64,000 bases of DNA from the NCBI GenBank assembly GCA_041741155.1, contig JBGSKO010000188.1:1-64000 (forward strand). The letters are read 5' to 3'. Shown piece after piece: positions 1-8,600 of this stretch. This stretch comes from M3007 sp041741155 (GTDB lineage Bacteria > Bacteroidota > Bacteroidia > Chitinophagales > Saprospiraceae). Position numbers and translations under genes: made by a program. Numbering within the stretch: the stretch's first letter is position 1; every line of letters begins with the position of its first letter. The notes beneath the pieces were generated by a model. That model was not told the DNA's origin. It made no database searches and saw nothing but the letters and a program-made list of their open reading frames with translations.

Positions 1-55
1 CGAAGTTGGCGCCTATTGGGGACTTTGGGATAAATTTGAAAAACTGAAATTTTGA
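1..55 (+). CDS. 3' tail of a second GH17 gene (partial, cut by window edge)
   Basis: From base 2 the plus strand reads EVGAYWGLWDKFEKLKF followed by a TGA stop at 53-55. This is identical, codon for codon, to the end of the minus-strand GH17 gene that stops at 170. Only the last 17 codons are inside the window, so it cannot be told whether a full convergent copy lies to the left, whether it is a fragment carried by an inverted duplication, or whether it is an assembly fold-back. The identity is seen directly; the existence of a full gene is inference. Confidence 0.5.
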   Translation, partial: EVGAYWGLWDKFEKLKF

Positions 56-70
56 ACATTAGGGGTGTTG

Positions 71-154
71 CCGCCGCGCTTGGTGTTTTCACCAAGCACA
101 AACGTTTCGTACGGATCACGATAGTGCGCTTGTTGAAAACACCAAGCTCGGCGG
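71..154. repeat. Family A nested palindromic repeat, copy 1
   Basis: Two short hairpins, GCTTGGTGTTTTCACCAAGC (78-97) and GCTTGTTGAAAACACCAAGC (128-147), are also complementary to each other, so the element can fold as one long stem or as two small stems. The outer arms are CCGCCGCGC and GCTCGGCGG. Better preserved relatives lie at 17492-17561 and 17688-17757. It sits directly downstream of the minus-strand GH17 stop and could act as a transcription end, but no protein or function is known for it. Confidence 0.75.
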
Positions 155-169
155 CAACACCCCTAATGT

Positions 170-1075
170 TCAAAATTTCAGTTTTTCAAATTTATCCCAA
201 AGTCCCCAATAGGCGCCAACTTCGCCTTCTGCACCCACTTTCCAGGATTCGTCAAAGGAGGAGAAGTAAAAAACCTCGATCTTTTCGTCCATGGCCCACA
301 GTTGTGTATTGAGGAAGTATTTCAGCGCATTCCAGTAGGACGGAACAGCATCCCCTAAGCTTTCGCCCTGACTTGGCCAACCTGTTTCTGTAATAATTAC
401 ACGTTTCCCTTTTCCTGCATGAAGCGCCTGACGATACATCTGCTGCATGTGTTGTAGTGCGTGTTTGAAACTGGTGCCTTCCCAGTACGGGTAGCAGTTG
501 CATAAGAGCACATCGCAAGCCTCGGTTATAGCCGGCTGCTGCACAAACTCGTAGTAGGCATCCACATAGCCAACCGGTACATCGGGAATAGCGTTCTTTA
601 CTTGCGCGATATAATCCAGGAGTTCATGTTCGGAGAGGTCTTTTCGATACAATACTTCGTTCCCTACCGCAGCGATATCCACAAGTCCATCTTGCGCCAA
701 CTGGATCAAGTTCTTAATTTCCTCCCGGTTTTTCGCTTCATCTTTTCCCAACCAGGCGCCCACCAGGGTCTTGATCCCCATCTCTTTGGCTACTTTGGGG
801 ATCAACTCGTTCCCTTCGATACAAGAAAATGAGCGCACCCACTTGGTATGGGGTTTCAATATTTGCATCCGACGCCTGATTTGCGATTCCGGAATAATAT
901 CGCCGGGCTTTTGGCCATCCTCATAGAGACTGAAGCAAAACCCGTGAACGCCGCCATGTAATACTTCCAAAAATAAACTCCGGATATCCTCCTCGGACTT
1001 GTCGTCAAAAAAACTTTGTTTCGGAACCAGGCTGGATTCCTCGAAGTTCAAGAATTTTTCTGCTCTGTACGACAT
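170..1075 (-). CDS. GH17 beta-1,3-glucan-active glycosidase, leaderless
   Basis: A 301-residue GH17 (clan GH-A) TIM barrel. The family acid/base glutamate is in AVGNEV (about E140) and the nucleophile is in ITETGWPS (about E230). The spacing and motifs are those of endo-beta-1,3-glucanases and glucan transglycosylases. There is no signal peptide or lipobox; the protein starts MSYRAEKF and goes straight into the fold, so a cytosolic location is likely. That is unusual for a glucanase and fits its position after the inner-membrane symporter. It is the last gene of the minus-strand beta-glucan locus, 97 bases after the MFS gene, with a family B hairpin in between. It may trim or transglycosylate imported laminari-oligosaccharides. 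The family call is firm; substrate and location are inferred. Confidence 0.88.
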   Translation of the reverse strand: MSYRAEKFLNFEESSLVPKQSFFDDKSEEDIRSLFLEVLHGGVHGFCFSLYEDGQKPGDIIPESQIRRRMQILKPHTKWVRSFSCIEGNELIPKVAKEMGIKTLVGAWLGKDEAKNREEIKNLIQLAQDGLVDIAAVGNEVLYRKDLSEHELLDYIAQVKNAIPDVPVGYVDAYYEFVQQPAITEACDVLLCNCYPYWEGTSFKHALQHMQQMYRQALHAGKGKRVIITETGWPSQGESLGDAVPSYWNALKYFLNTQLWAMDEKIEVFYFSSFDESWKVGAEGEVGAYWGLWDKFEKLKF

Positions 1076-1127
1076 GGTGATATGGGTATGAATGGATGAA
1101 TAGATAGTTGATTTCTCGGAGTATTAT

Positions 1128-1160
1128 AGACTTTCCAGGTTTTAAAAATCTGGAAAGTCT
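1128..1160. repeat. Family B intergenic hairpin, copy 1
   Basis: A near-perfect 33-base palindrome starting AGACTTTCCAGGTTTT and ending TCTGGAAAGTCT, with an A/T-rich centre. It lies between the MFS gene and the leaderless GH17. Related copies are at 4244-4276, 5580-5612 and 17757-17789, with half copies at 17673-17686 and about 33071-33092. It looks like a dispersed palindrome that may also end or attenuate transcription. Confidence 0.8.
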
Positions 1161-1172
1161 GGAGCGTTTGCC

Positions 1173-2603
1173 TCACAGTTCCCCCCGCCTGCTGACCAAT
1201 TCATTTTTTATTTCAAGGGCTTTTTCCTCGGTCAGGTCATAGCCCCACATCACCCAAATGGCAATACCCGCAGTGAGTGCCGGCACTAAGATGTCGGCTA
1301 AGCGCAGACGCGTCAGGGTTTCCGTGGTCTGCACGGCTACGTTTTGGTCAAAACCCACCAGCTTCAATACCAACCCGCCCAAAACCAGCGCAAGTCCTTG
1401 TCCGAGTTTTACCATCCACCAATAAATGGCGCCAAACGTGCCTTCTTTTCGGGGCATGCCGTTGTTCAGCTCGTCTAAATCACAAACGTCCGCCGTCATG
1501 CTCATCATGAGGGTAAACAGACCGCCTATGCCAAAAACCATCAGCGGGATGGGAATTAGCATAAGCCAGGGATTGTCGGGGTTGAACCCCCACCATTTCA
1601 GCAGATAGCCAATAATGGAAAGAACCGTGGAAACGATAAAGGCCTTTCTTTTCCCCCATTTATTGGACATCCAGGTGATGGTTGGAATAATCAAAATTGC
1701 GGTAACCAGAGCGCTGATAGTAGAAAACCATGCCGGCCAGGTGCCTGCGCTGCTGTAATCCCCTTTGAACAGGTAGAACACGATAATGAAATAACTGAAC
1801 GAGGCGACCATCTGGAAGCCGTTGAACACCAAAAACGTGGCGCCGCACAACCGCACAAAGGGTTTGTTTTTGAAGATCAGCACCATAGAGTGCAGGAGGC
1901 TCTTCATATTGTTCATCAGGTTTTTCATCGTCAGCTCGTCCCGATTCGTAAGGTTGGTCTGGTCAATTTCCTTGCAAAACAAGGCCGGCAACACGCCCAA
2001 CAGCATGCAGGCCACGCCTACAACCACAGACAGACGGTGCACACCTACCGCCTGGGATTCAAACAGGTCGGGATCGGCAATGATCACCCAAAACCAGGGC
2101 ACAATCATCCAGGCTAACTGCCCCACGGTTTGAGAAAAACCCATCAACCGGGTGCGTTCGTTGTAGTCGGAACTCATCTCATAGCCCAACCCCATGAGCG
2201 GCGTGGAAAACATGGTGTTGCCGGTCAAAAATATCAGGGAAAAGATCAGAAAATACCAGAAGTTGTACGTCTGCGAATTTCCCGGATCAAGTTGCCACAA
2301 TGCAATGAACAGCACGCCGCTCCAAATAGCTCCGATCAGGATATAAGGCTTTCTTCGCCCGTACTTCGACGTGGTATTGTCGGAAACATAGCCCATGATC
2401 GGATCGGTAATAGCGTCGTATAAACGCGGCAAACCACCGAGCAGACCGGCCAGAAAAGGATCCATGCCGAAGGCCGTGAGCAGGAAAAAGGAGAATACTC
2501 CCAAGGCTCCCGGCAATAAATTATTGACCAGGTGGCCAGCCCCGAAAGCGGCTTTCTGGCCCAAAGGGATCTTGTTTTTTGCTGGTATTTGTACATCCGA
2601 CAT
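1173..2603 (-). CDS. MFS sugar:cation symporter, GPH (MelB-like) type
   Basis: A 476-residue polytopic protein with about 12 hydrophobic segments. The N-terminal region (AFGAGHLVNNLLPGALG and the following AGLLGGLPRLYDAITDP) is typical of the glycoside-pentoside-hexuronide:cation symporter family related to MelB and XynB-type transporters. The YDAITDPIMG and SKYGRRKP elements are the conserved cytoplasmic loop signatures. It sits between the GH30 gene and a leaderless GH17, inside a co-directional beta-glucan locus that also encodes a leaderless phosphorylase. The expected role is import of glucose disaccharides or short beta-glucan oligosaccharides across the inner membrane. Substrate specificity cannot be read from sequence. 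Confidence 0.88.
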   Translation of the reverse strand: MSDVQIPAKNKIPLGQKAAFGAGHLVNNLLPGALGVFSFFLLTAFGMDPFLAGLLGGLPRLYDAITDPIMGYVSDNTTSKYGRRKPYILIGAIWSGVLFIALWQLDPGNSQTYNFWYFLIFSLIFLTGNTMFSTPLMGLGYEMSSDYNERTRLMGFSQTVGQLAWMIVPWFWVIIADPDLFESQAVGVHRLSVVVGVACMLLGVLPALFCKEIDQTNLTNRDELTMKNLMNNMKSLLHSMVLIFKNKPFVRLCGATFLVFNGFQMVASFSYFIIVFYLFKGDYSSAGTWPAWFSTISALVTAILIIPTITWMSNKWGKRKAFIVSTVLSIIGYLLKWWGFNPDNPWLMLIPIPLMVFGIGGLFTLMMSMTADVCDLDELNNGMPRKEGTFGAIYWWMVKLGQGLALVLGGLVLKLVGFDQNVAVQTTETLTRLRLADILVPALTAGIAIWVMWGYDLTEEKALEIKNELVSRRGEL

Positions 2604-2680
2604 AGGCTATTCTTTAAGTTGGTTGAATTTTGATCAGTCGCAATATGGTTGTAGTGACGGGATGACTGCGAGTCACCCCG

Positions 2681-4219
2681 TCACTTACGCCTCGCTTCCA
2701 ATTGAAAAGGAACAAGGGCCGAGGCATTTCCGGGAATCACCAGTGTTTGTACGGCTTTGCCGCTTATGGAAAATTTGATGGATTTGGAGCGCACCGAAAG
2801 TTGTATCTCCTTGGCGCCCTCCGTAGGGTTGAACAGGACGACCACCACACTGCCATCGGGGTTTTTCGCAGCTGTCATCAGGAGGTCCTGGTCGGTATTC
2901 TCAAACCCGATCCGGACCGCGCCGGGCCTGATGAACCGACTGAAATGTGCCATTGTGTAATACAGGGGGGTGAAATACACCTCGTTCTGTTCGGGGTCAA
3001 CGATAACAGGCGCCACACACCAATTCTTCGCCCAATTGGGGCCGCCTTGCCGGTCCAGCACCATGTTCCAGTCCACCCAGCCATCTACCCAGTTGTTGAG
3101 GCAGCCAATGATGTCGCCGGCATAGCGAAATACCGGGACGTACTTGGGGTGCAGGTACTTTTGATCCTTCGGCGCCCAATCCCAGCCCCAGTCCGTGGCT
3201 TCTTTTGACCAATACCAGGCATCGTCGTTCCATCTCGGAACCTCGGCGTCCACGCAGCCCTCCGTTTGGATCAAATGTTTATCCGGTGCTTTGCGATGGA
3301 CGTATTGCAGCGCATCAGGGAAATGGTCATAGGTACTGGCGTACCAATGCACGGCCGTGCCGTCGAAGTAGGACCGCGCTGCTGCATCCCGGAACATGAC
3401 ATCCACCCACTTTTTCAGTTCTGCATCGCGATTCTGGTCGAAACCCAGAATTTTTACGTTGCGCCCCTCTGCTTTCAGTTTGGGCCCCAGATGCTTTTGC
3501 ACGAAATCGGTCATTTCCTCGGGGGTATAGTGCATACTTTCCCAGTTGCTGTCGTTCCCCAAAGGTTCATTTTCTACCGTAACACCCCAGATATCAATGC
3601 CTTCTGCGCGGTAGGCATCCAGATATTTGGAAAAAAACAAGGCCCAGGTGTCGTAATGTTTGGGCAATAGTTTGCCACCACGCCAGTTGTTGTTGTCCTT
3701 CATCCAGGGGGGGGCCGTCCAGGGCGACGCTATGATTTTGAAGCCTTCCTTCGAAACGGCCTTAGCCGCTTTAATCATGGGGATAATGTCATCAAGGTCT
3801 TCCGCTATAGAGAAATGTTTCAATTCCACATCATTCGCTACCGGCGCGTAGGAATAGTTTCCCAAAGCGAAATCGCAGGAATTGATATGCGTGCGGGTCA
3901 GCGAATACCGGGCGCCCGATTCTCCGAAATAAGCTTCCAGGATTTTGCTCCGGTTCTCCGGGCTTAGTTTGTGGAGCAGGTGGGCGGAGGCCTCGGTGAA
4001 AGACCCGCCGATCCCCGTTATCGTCTGGAACTTTTCTTCGGGCAAAATGGAGATGCGCACCTTGCTCGCAACGGTGGGAAACTCGGTCCGTTTCGTCAGC
4101 TTGTTGCCGCTTTCGGACGTTTCATAAATATCCACCTGCAACGTAGTCAGGCCTGCACAACTACTCATCAGAATAACTATAAGAAAAAACAAAGTAACAT
4201 ATAGCGCAATAGACTTCAT
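2681..4219 (-). CDS. GH30 beta-glucanase/beta-glucosidase lipoprotein
   Basis: A 512-residue GH30 enzyme. The N-terminal leader ends in a lipobox (ILMSSC, Cys about 21), so it is a lipoprotein of the outer membrane or periplasm. The acid/base glutamate is in VTVENEP (about E218) and the nucleophile in LIQTEG (about E320). ITGIGGSFTEASA near residue 70 and SPWTAPPWMK near 165 are typical of glucosylceramidase-type GH30. The C-terminal beta-sandwich ends near residue 505. In other Bacteroidota, GH30 subfamily 3 members cut beta-1,6-linked glucose branches, which would fit debranching of laminarin-like glucan next to GH16 and GH17 here. The subfamily is inferred. It lies 56 bases after the GH17 lipoprotein and 77 before the symporter. 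Confidence 0.9.
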   Translation of the reverse strand: MKSIALYVTLFFLIVILMSSCAGLTTLQVDIYETSESGNKLTKRTEFPTVASKVRISILPEEKFQTITGIGGSFTEASAHLLHKLSPENRSKILEAYFGESGARYSLTRTHINSCDFALGNYSYAPVANDVELKHFSIAEDLDDIIPMIKAAKAVSKEGFKIIASPWTAPPWMKDNNNWRGGKLLPKHYDTWALFFSKYLDAYRAEGIDIWGVTVENEPLGNDSNWESMHYTPEEMTDFVQKHLGPKLKAEGRNVKILGFDQNRDAELKKWVDVMFRDAAARSYFDGTAVHWYASTYDHFPDALQYVHRKAPDKHLIQTEGCVDAEVPRWNDDAWYWSKEATDWGWDWAPKDQKYLHPKYVPVFRYAGDIIGCLNNWVDGWVDWNMVLDRQGGPNWAKNWCVAPVIVDPEQNEVYFTPLYYTMAHFSRFIRPGAVRIGFENTDQDLLMTAAKNPDGSVVVVLFNPTEGAKEIQLSVRSKSIKFSISGKAVQTLVIPGNASALVPFQLEARRK

Positions 4220-4243
4220 ATCGTGAATTATTTATGGTTGCCC

Positions 4244-4276
4244 AGACCTTCCAGGTTTTAAAAACCTGAAAAATCT
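4244..4276. repeat. Family B intergenic hairpin, copy 2
   Basis: A palindrome beginning AGACCTTCCAGGTTTTAAAA and ending in AAAATCT. It overlaps the stop codon of the GH17 lipoprotein gene (stop at 4275-4277), so transcripts of that gene would end in a stable stem. Arms are slightly diverged compared with the other copies. Confidence 0.75.
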
Positions 4277-5522
4277 ATGGCTTCGCCGGCGGAACTTGTA
4301 TCGTTTTCATCATAGCCGCTTTGTCGCCATTGTATGTTTTGGTGATGGGCTGGCCGTCTCGCGTCAGGCCCTCGAACACACCGGCATCCACCAAATCCCA
4401 GATGGCATATTTGGCCTGGGCTTGCAGGTTGAAAAGTCCGAAATGGTTTTCCGAGCCACCGGGGTTGGCCGCATCTTTCCAGGGTTCGTCAAAAGCCTCG
4501 AAGTAAAAACAGGTGATGCGAGCCTTGTTCGTCCATTCCCGAATAAGCCGGTAATAGCGCGCCGACTTGTATTCATCTACTGCTCTGCTGCCTGCATTGC
4601 CGTAAAGCTCGTTGCAACTCGTCGCCCAGCCCGTTTCGCCGATATGCACGGGTTTGTTTACGCCAAGGCTTTTCATATACTTGACTACGCCCTCGTATTG
4701 GCCGGCGGCATAGTCCCGCGCCCGGAGCATGGCAGCATCAATTTTTGCGGAGTCTGACAAGTCCGCTTCGTCGGCCTCCACGCCCCAGAACTCCGGATTG
4801 TAATGCGTGTCGTGCATGGGGTAGGTGTGCATGGAGATATAATCAACGGCTTCAATCAGTTGATTCAGGTCGTTTACATGATATTGGGATTCACCGCCGC
4901 CCCAGGAAGCAAAATTGTCGGAGCTGGTGATCCACAAGGTTTCCGGCAATTCACCCTGTTTTTTCAGGTCTTGCAAATGCCGCACCCACTTCAAAATAAC
5001 CCCCGGTTGCACATAGTAGCGCTCTGCCCATTTCACCATGGCCTCGTTCCCCACCGCAATGATTTTCACGATATCCGGGTACTGCTTCGCCAGCGCTACC
5101 GCCCGGTCAATTTCCCCGGCATTTTGCTCGCTTTCCTGCTGGTGGTCCGGCGGGAGTTCCGTCCAGGCATTTTTGCAATCTATCCAGACCCCCAGCATCA
5201 GGTACATTTCGAAGTCCGGGTCGTCCTGCTTCAGTTGCCGGATGGCTTCCAACAGGTTGGCCGCCTCGGCGTACTTTACATTGTAGGTCCGGAGCAGTTT
5301 GATACCCATGGCCGACAGGATCTTCAGGTCTTCCTTCAGTTCGGGAATGGTCGGCTGGACATCCCGGGTTTTTTCCCGGTACGCGCCAAATGAAATAGCC
5401 GGGTAGTCGGGGTTGCCCAATAGGTCGGCTGCGGTTTTGCCGGCAGTCTTAGGGCCGGAGGCACACGAGGCCAGCAGCGTTATCGCCATAAGTGAAATCC
5501 ATATTTGACACAAACCTTTCAT
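4275..5522 (-). CDS. GH17 beta-1,3-glucan-active glycosidase, lipoprotein
   Basis: A 415-residue GH17 protein with a lipoprotein leader (ITLLASC, Cys about 20). The acid/base Glu is in AVGNEAMVKW (about E160) and the nucleophile in HIGETGWATS (about E296). It is about 110 residues longer than the cytosolic GH17 in the same locus, mainly through insertions between the two catalytic strands. It likely acts on beta-1,3-glucan at the cell surface or in the periplasm. It follows the phosphorylase gene by about 110 bases, a gap that holds a family B hairpin. The family call is firm; endo, exo or transglycosylating mode is unknown. Confidence 0.88.
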   Translation of the reverse strand: MKGLCQIWISLMAITLLASCASGPKTAGKTAADLLGNPDYPAISFGAYREKTRDVQPTIPELKEDLKILSAMGIKLLRTYNVKYAEAANLLEAIRQLKQDDPDFEMYLMLGVWIDCKNAWTELPPDHQQESEQNAGEIDRAVALAKQYPDIVKIIAVGNEAMVKWAERYYVQPGVILKWVRHLQDLKKQGELPETLWITSSDNFASWGGGESQYHVNDLNQLIEAVDYISMHTYPMHDTHYNPEFWGVEADEADLSDSAKIDAAMLRARDYAAGQYEGVVKYMKSLGVNKPVHIGETGWATSCNELYGNAGSRAVDEYKSARYYRLIREWTNKARITCFYFEAFDEPWKDAANPGGSENHFGLFNLQAQAKYAIWDLVDAGVFEGLTRDGQPITKTYNGDKAAMMKTIQVPPAKP

Positions 5523-5579
5523 CTTGTGTTGTTTTACTAAAAAGGCCAGTAAACCACGCTACTGGTTATTTTTGGAACG

Positions 5580-5612
5580 AGACTTCCCAGGTTTTGAAAA
5601 CCTGGAAAGTCT
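5580..5612. repeat. Family B intergenic hairpin, copy 3
   Basis: AGACTTCCCAGGTTTTGAAA followed by ACCTGGAAAGTCT. It is a stable palindrome in the gap between the phosphorylase stop (5635) and the GH17 lipoprotein start (5522), so it could weaken read-through from one gene to the next. Confidence 0.8.
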
Positions 5613-5634
5613 GAACTCCCATTCAGCAGTACGT

Positions 5635-8600
5635 TCAACCCTTCAGCACCACCTCCCGAACCCAAACTTCTATCCGCTGCACTGCTCCGTTCCGCTGAAA
5701 AACCCGTTCGCTGGTTTCCCGATCCAATTCCAGGGAATCAAAAATCGCCGATTTTCCGTCGGTAAAGTGAACTTCCAACCGGGTTTCATCCTTGACGCTA
5801 TACACCACCGGAACTTGACAGAACGTGAAGCAAAGTGTATTTGGATCCAGGCGTATTTGTCGCTGCTCGTGGTGCACATCTACATATTCAAAGGTTTGTG
5901 CTTCCCGCAAAAACTCCTCTTTCCGAAGCAGGCAAGGGTTGAAACCTAATTTGCCGGCTTTTACATACAGCCCCAGTTCCCCAAATCGAACCAAAATATC
6001 TTCTTTCACCTGGCCGGTCATGCCGGGCTGCTGGGCGCCCCGGTGCTGTGGCGTGTGCGAGTAGGGATCGGTCGGGAAAGCGCCATACAACTCGGGAGAT
6101 TTGTGCACGCCGATCCCGGCATCTATCTCGTAATAATGTTCCAGGAGTCTGCCCGTCACGACCGGATCGGCATGTTCCTCGATGGCTTTCAGGCAACATT
6201 CCTGCACGGCAAGGAGCAGTTTGGATACCATGTGCCAATAAATGGATCCCAGGCCCTCGTACGAAAAGAAGGTGCCCGACCTGCCGGTGAACGCTTTGTG
6301 GTTGAAAATCTGCTCGAAAATATCCAGCACGCGCGCCCGGTCCCCGGCCACCAGGTCTTGATATGCGCTGTCCGCCATAGCATCCAGGGCTTGGACCAAA
6401 TCCTGTGCGTTTTTGAAATTGCCGTTGAAATGAATCCCCCCCTTGATATCCCGCTCGACGATCTGCGTATTCCCGTCGGCAACCAACTTCCGGATCAATA
6501 CCGAGGCTTGGGCATCGGCGGCCGGGATCGTATTTTTTTGCAAAAAACCGGGCAAGTCTTTATTCGGGTACAGAATGTAACTGTACTGGTCGGCCCGGAA
6601 TAAGGCGCTGTTTTTCAGGGCATCCAACACCTCCAAAGCCTCCTCCGAGCGCAAATAGCCCGAACTCAGCACAGCCACCTGGCCTTCGAGCATTTCGCTC
6701 AAATGGGCGCAGGAAATGCCCGTTTCCCGGACGGTCATCAAGTTGTAGGCGTGGTATAACCCGTCGGCCCGCCGGTTGGCGCGAATGGAGTGCTCCACAA
6801 AATCGAGGCTCACCTCGGCGAATGCCCGCAGCCCGTCCAGGGATACGCTGCGCTTTTTACCCCAAAAACCATTCTGGTAAATGCGCTGCCGATAGTCGGA
6901 GGCAGCCATACCCATACGATCCAGAATGGTTTTTCTGTCCGCATCACCGATACTATTGGAAAGCATAGAACGATGCTCCAAAAGCGTTTCCCGGACGCTG
7001 TGGTAGAACTCCACCAGTTCGCCCGAAATCTTGATATTTTCTATGTCGGAAGTATCCAGTGCGCTTTTGAAAAACTTCAGGAAACGGTGCAGGTAGTAAA
7101 GTGTAACCATCGAAACCCCGTTGCCTACCAGGGCATTGTTGGCGTCGTTCCATTCCGGTCGTTGGGTGTTCATCCAGATGCCGGCCTCCGGGATCAGGTT
7201 CGAGACCTTGGCCAGCACGGTTGCTAATATTTTTTCCAAAAAATTGACGCGGTAGACCTCGTCGTTTTCCGCAGTAAGCAAAGCGCCGTCTGCCCCGAGC
7301 GCCTCGCGCCGGTTTCGGATAGCGGCATCCCGCTTGTGATCAAATTCGATCGTGTCTTTGGGGGTTTTCAGGAGTTGTTCGTACGGTTTGATGACGTAGG
7401 GCACCGCCGCGTACACAAACCACTCTTTGTCAAAATAGGATTGTAAGGCGCCGGGTTGGTACCGCTCTACGATCTCCAACAATTTCTGCAGGTAGATAAT
7501 CTGGTGGTCGCCCCAATAGCCGATATACGACCACGGATTGTCGGGTTCTATGGTTTCCCAGTCAAACCCGTCTTTGGTGACCCGGTACGGATTGTAGCCA
7601 TCAAACGTAGAAGCATTAAGGAATTTGAAAATCATTCCAGCTATAAACTCGGGGTAAGAACAGGCCAACGCCTCCCAGTTTTGGAACAAATCGCGCCAGT
7701 TGCCCTCGTAGTCCAGAATTTTGGAGCCGTCCGTTTCATCCTGGGTGTTGATGGTAAAATAATTCCACGGTCGGCTGGGATCGCCGTGCCGGCGGCTGAA
7801 TTTCAGGGGCAGATACTCCATACCCAGCCGGGTCAGATCGGCATCGCCGCTTTCCAATAACCTGTTTTTGAGTTCCGAAAGGCTGAACACATCCGCCAAA
7901 CGCCCGATGAAGTGTTGATTTCCAGCCACGACCTCGTGATTGGCCTTGCGGAGGTACCGGACAAAATCGGCCTTTTCGATCTGGTAGTTATCGTCAAATA
8001 TCCCCCCGCGCATGATGTTGAACAGCACATTGGAGAAATGGCGGGTGTCGTTCAGTTTGTCGGAGGAGTATTGCAGTCCATCTGCGCTCGCGACGAGTTG
8101 AATCAGGTTTTGCGTCCCTGCATCTATATCCGCTTGTATCTGCTGCTCCAGACCGGTGTTTTCCTGAATGTCCCGGCAAAGTCCGATAAGCTGCGCATGG
8201 CTTTGATTTACATTGGCCACGAGGGTCCATTTCTTATCGGAATTGGCTGCAAGCAAAATATCTGTAGAAACGAAGTAGGCCCCTTTCTCACCTTTTATAT
8301 CGCGTTCGCCCTGAACGGGTTTCCGCTGCCTGAATGTTCCGAGTTGCCCGGAAGAGAGCAGGTATGTGGCGTTTTCCAGGCCAAGAGACCAGGCAATGTT
8401 CGCCTTCAGGGCTTCGCTCGGCTCGGCTTTATCCACGATAATGGCGCTGAGGGCAAAAATCCCGACACCGGTGGACGGCTCCAGTTCACTCCTTTTGTAG
8501 GCATCCACGAGGTTGCTGGTCGTGGCTTGCAGGTCGCTGGGCACGCCATAAGGCAGGATGTTTTGAATACCGTCCAGGAGCGTTATTCGATACTCGGTAC

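Larger units (their letters stand above)
1..224. repeat. Large inverted repeat (arms 1-100 and 125-224)
   Basis: Position x pairs with position 225 minus x. The two 100-base arms match at 97 positions. The three mismatches (77/148, 92/133, 98/127) all lie in the inner palindromic element, and the outer 76 bases, including the coding tail, match perfectly. The repeat is still matching at base 1, so it continues beyond the window. The spacer is about 24 bases. Confidence 0.9.

Noticed and set aside
52..312. Short plus-strand frame across the inverted repeat at the left edge
   Set aside because: It reads through the palindromic repeat and the antisense of the GH17 gene, with no coding evidence.
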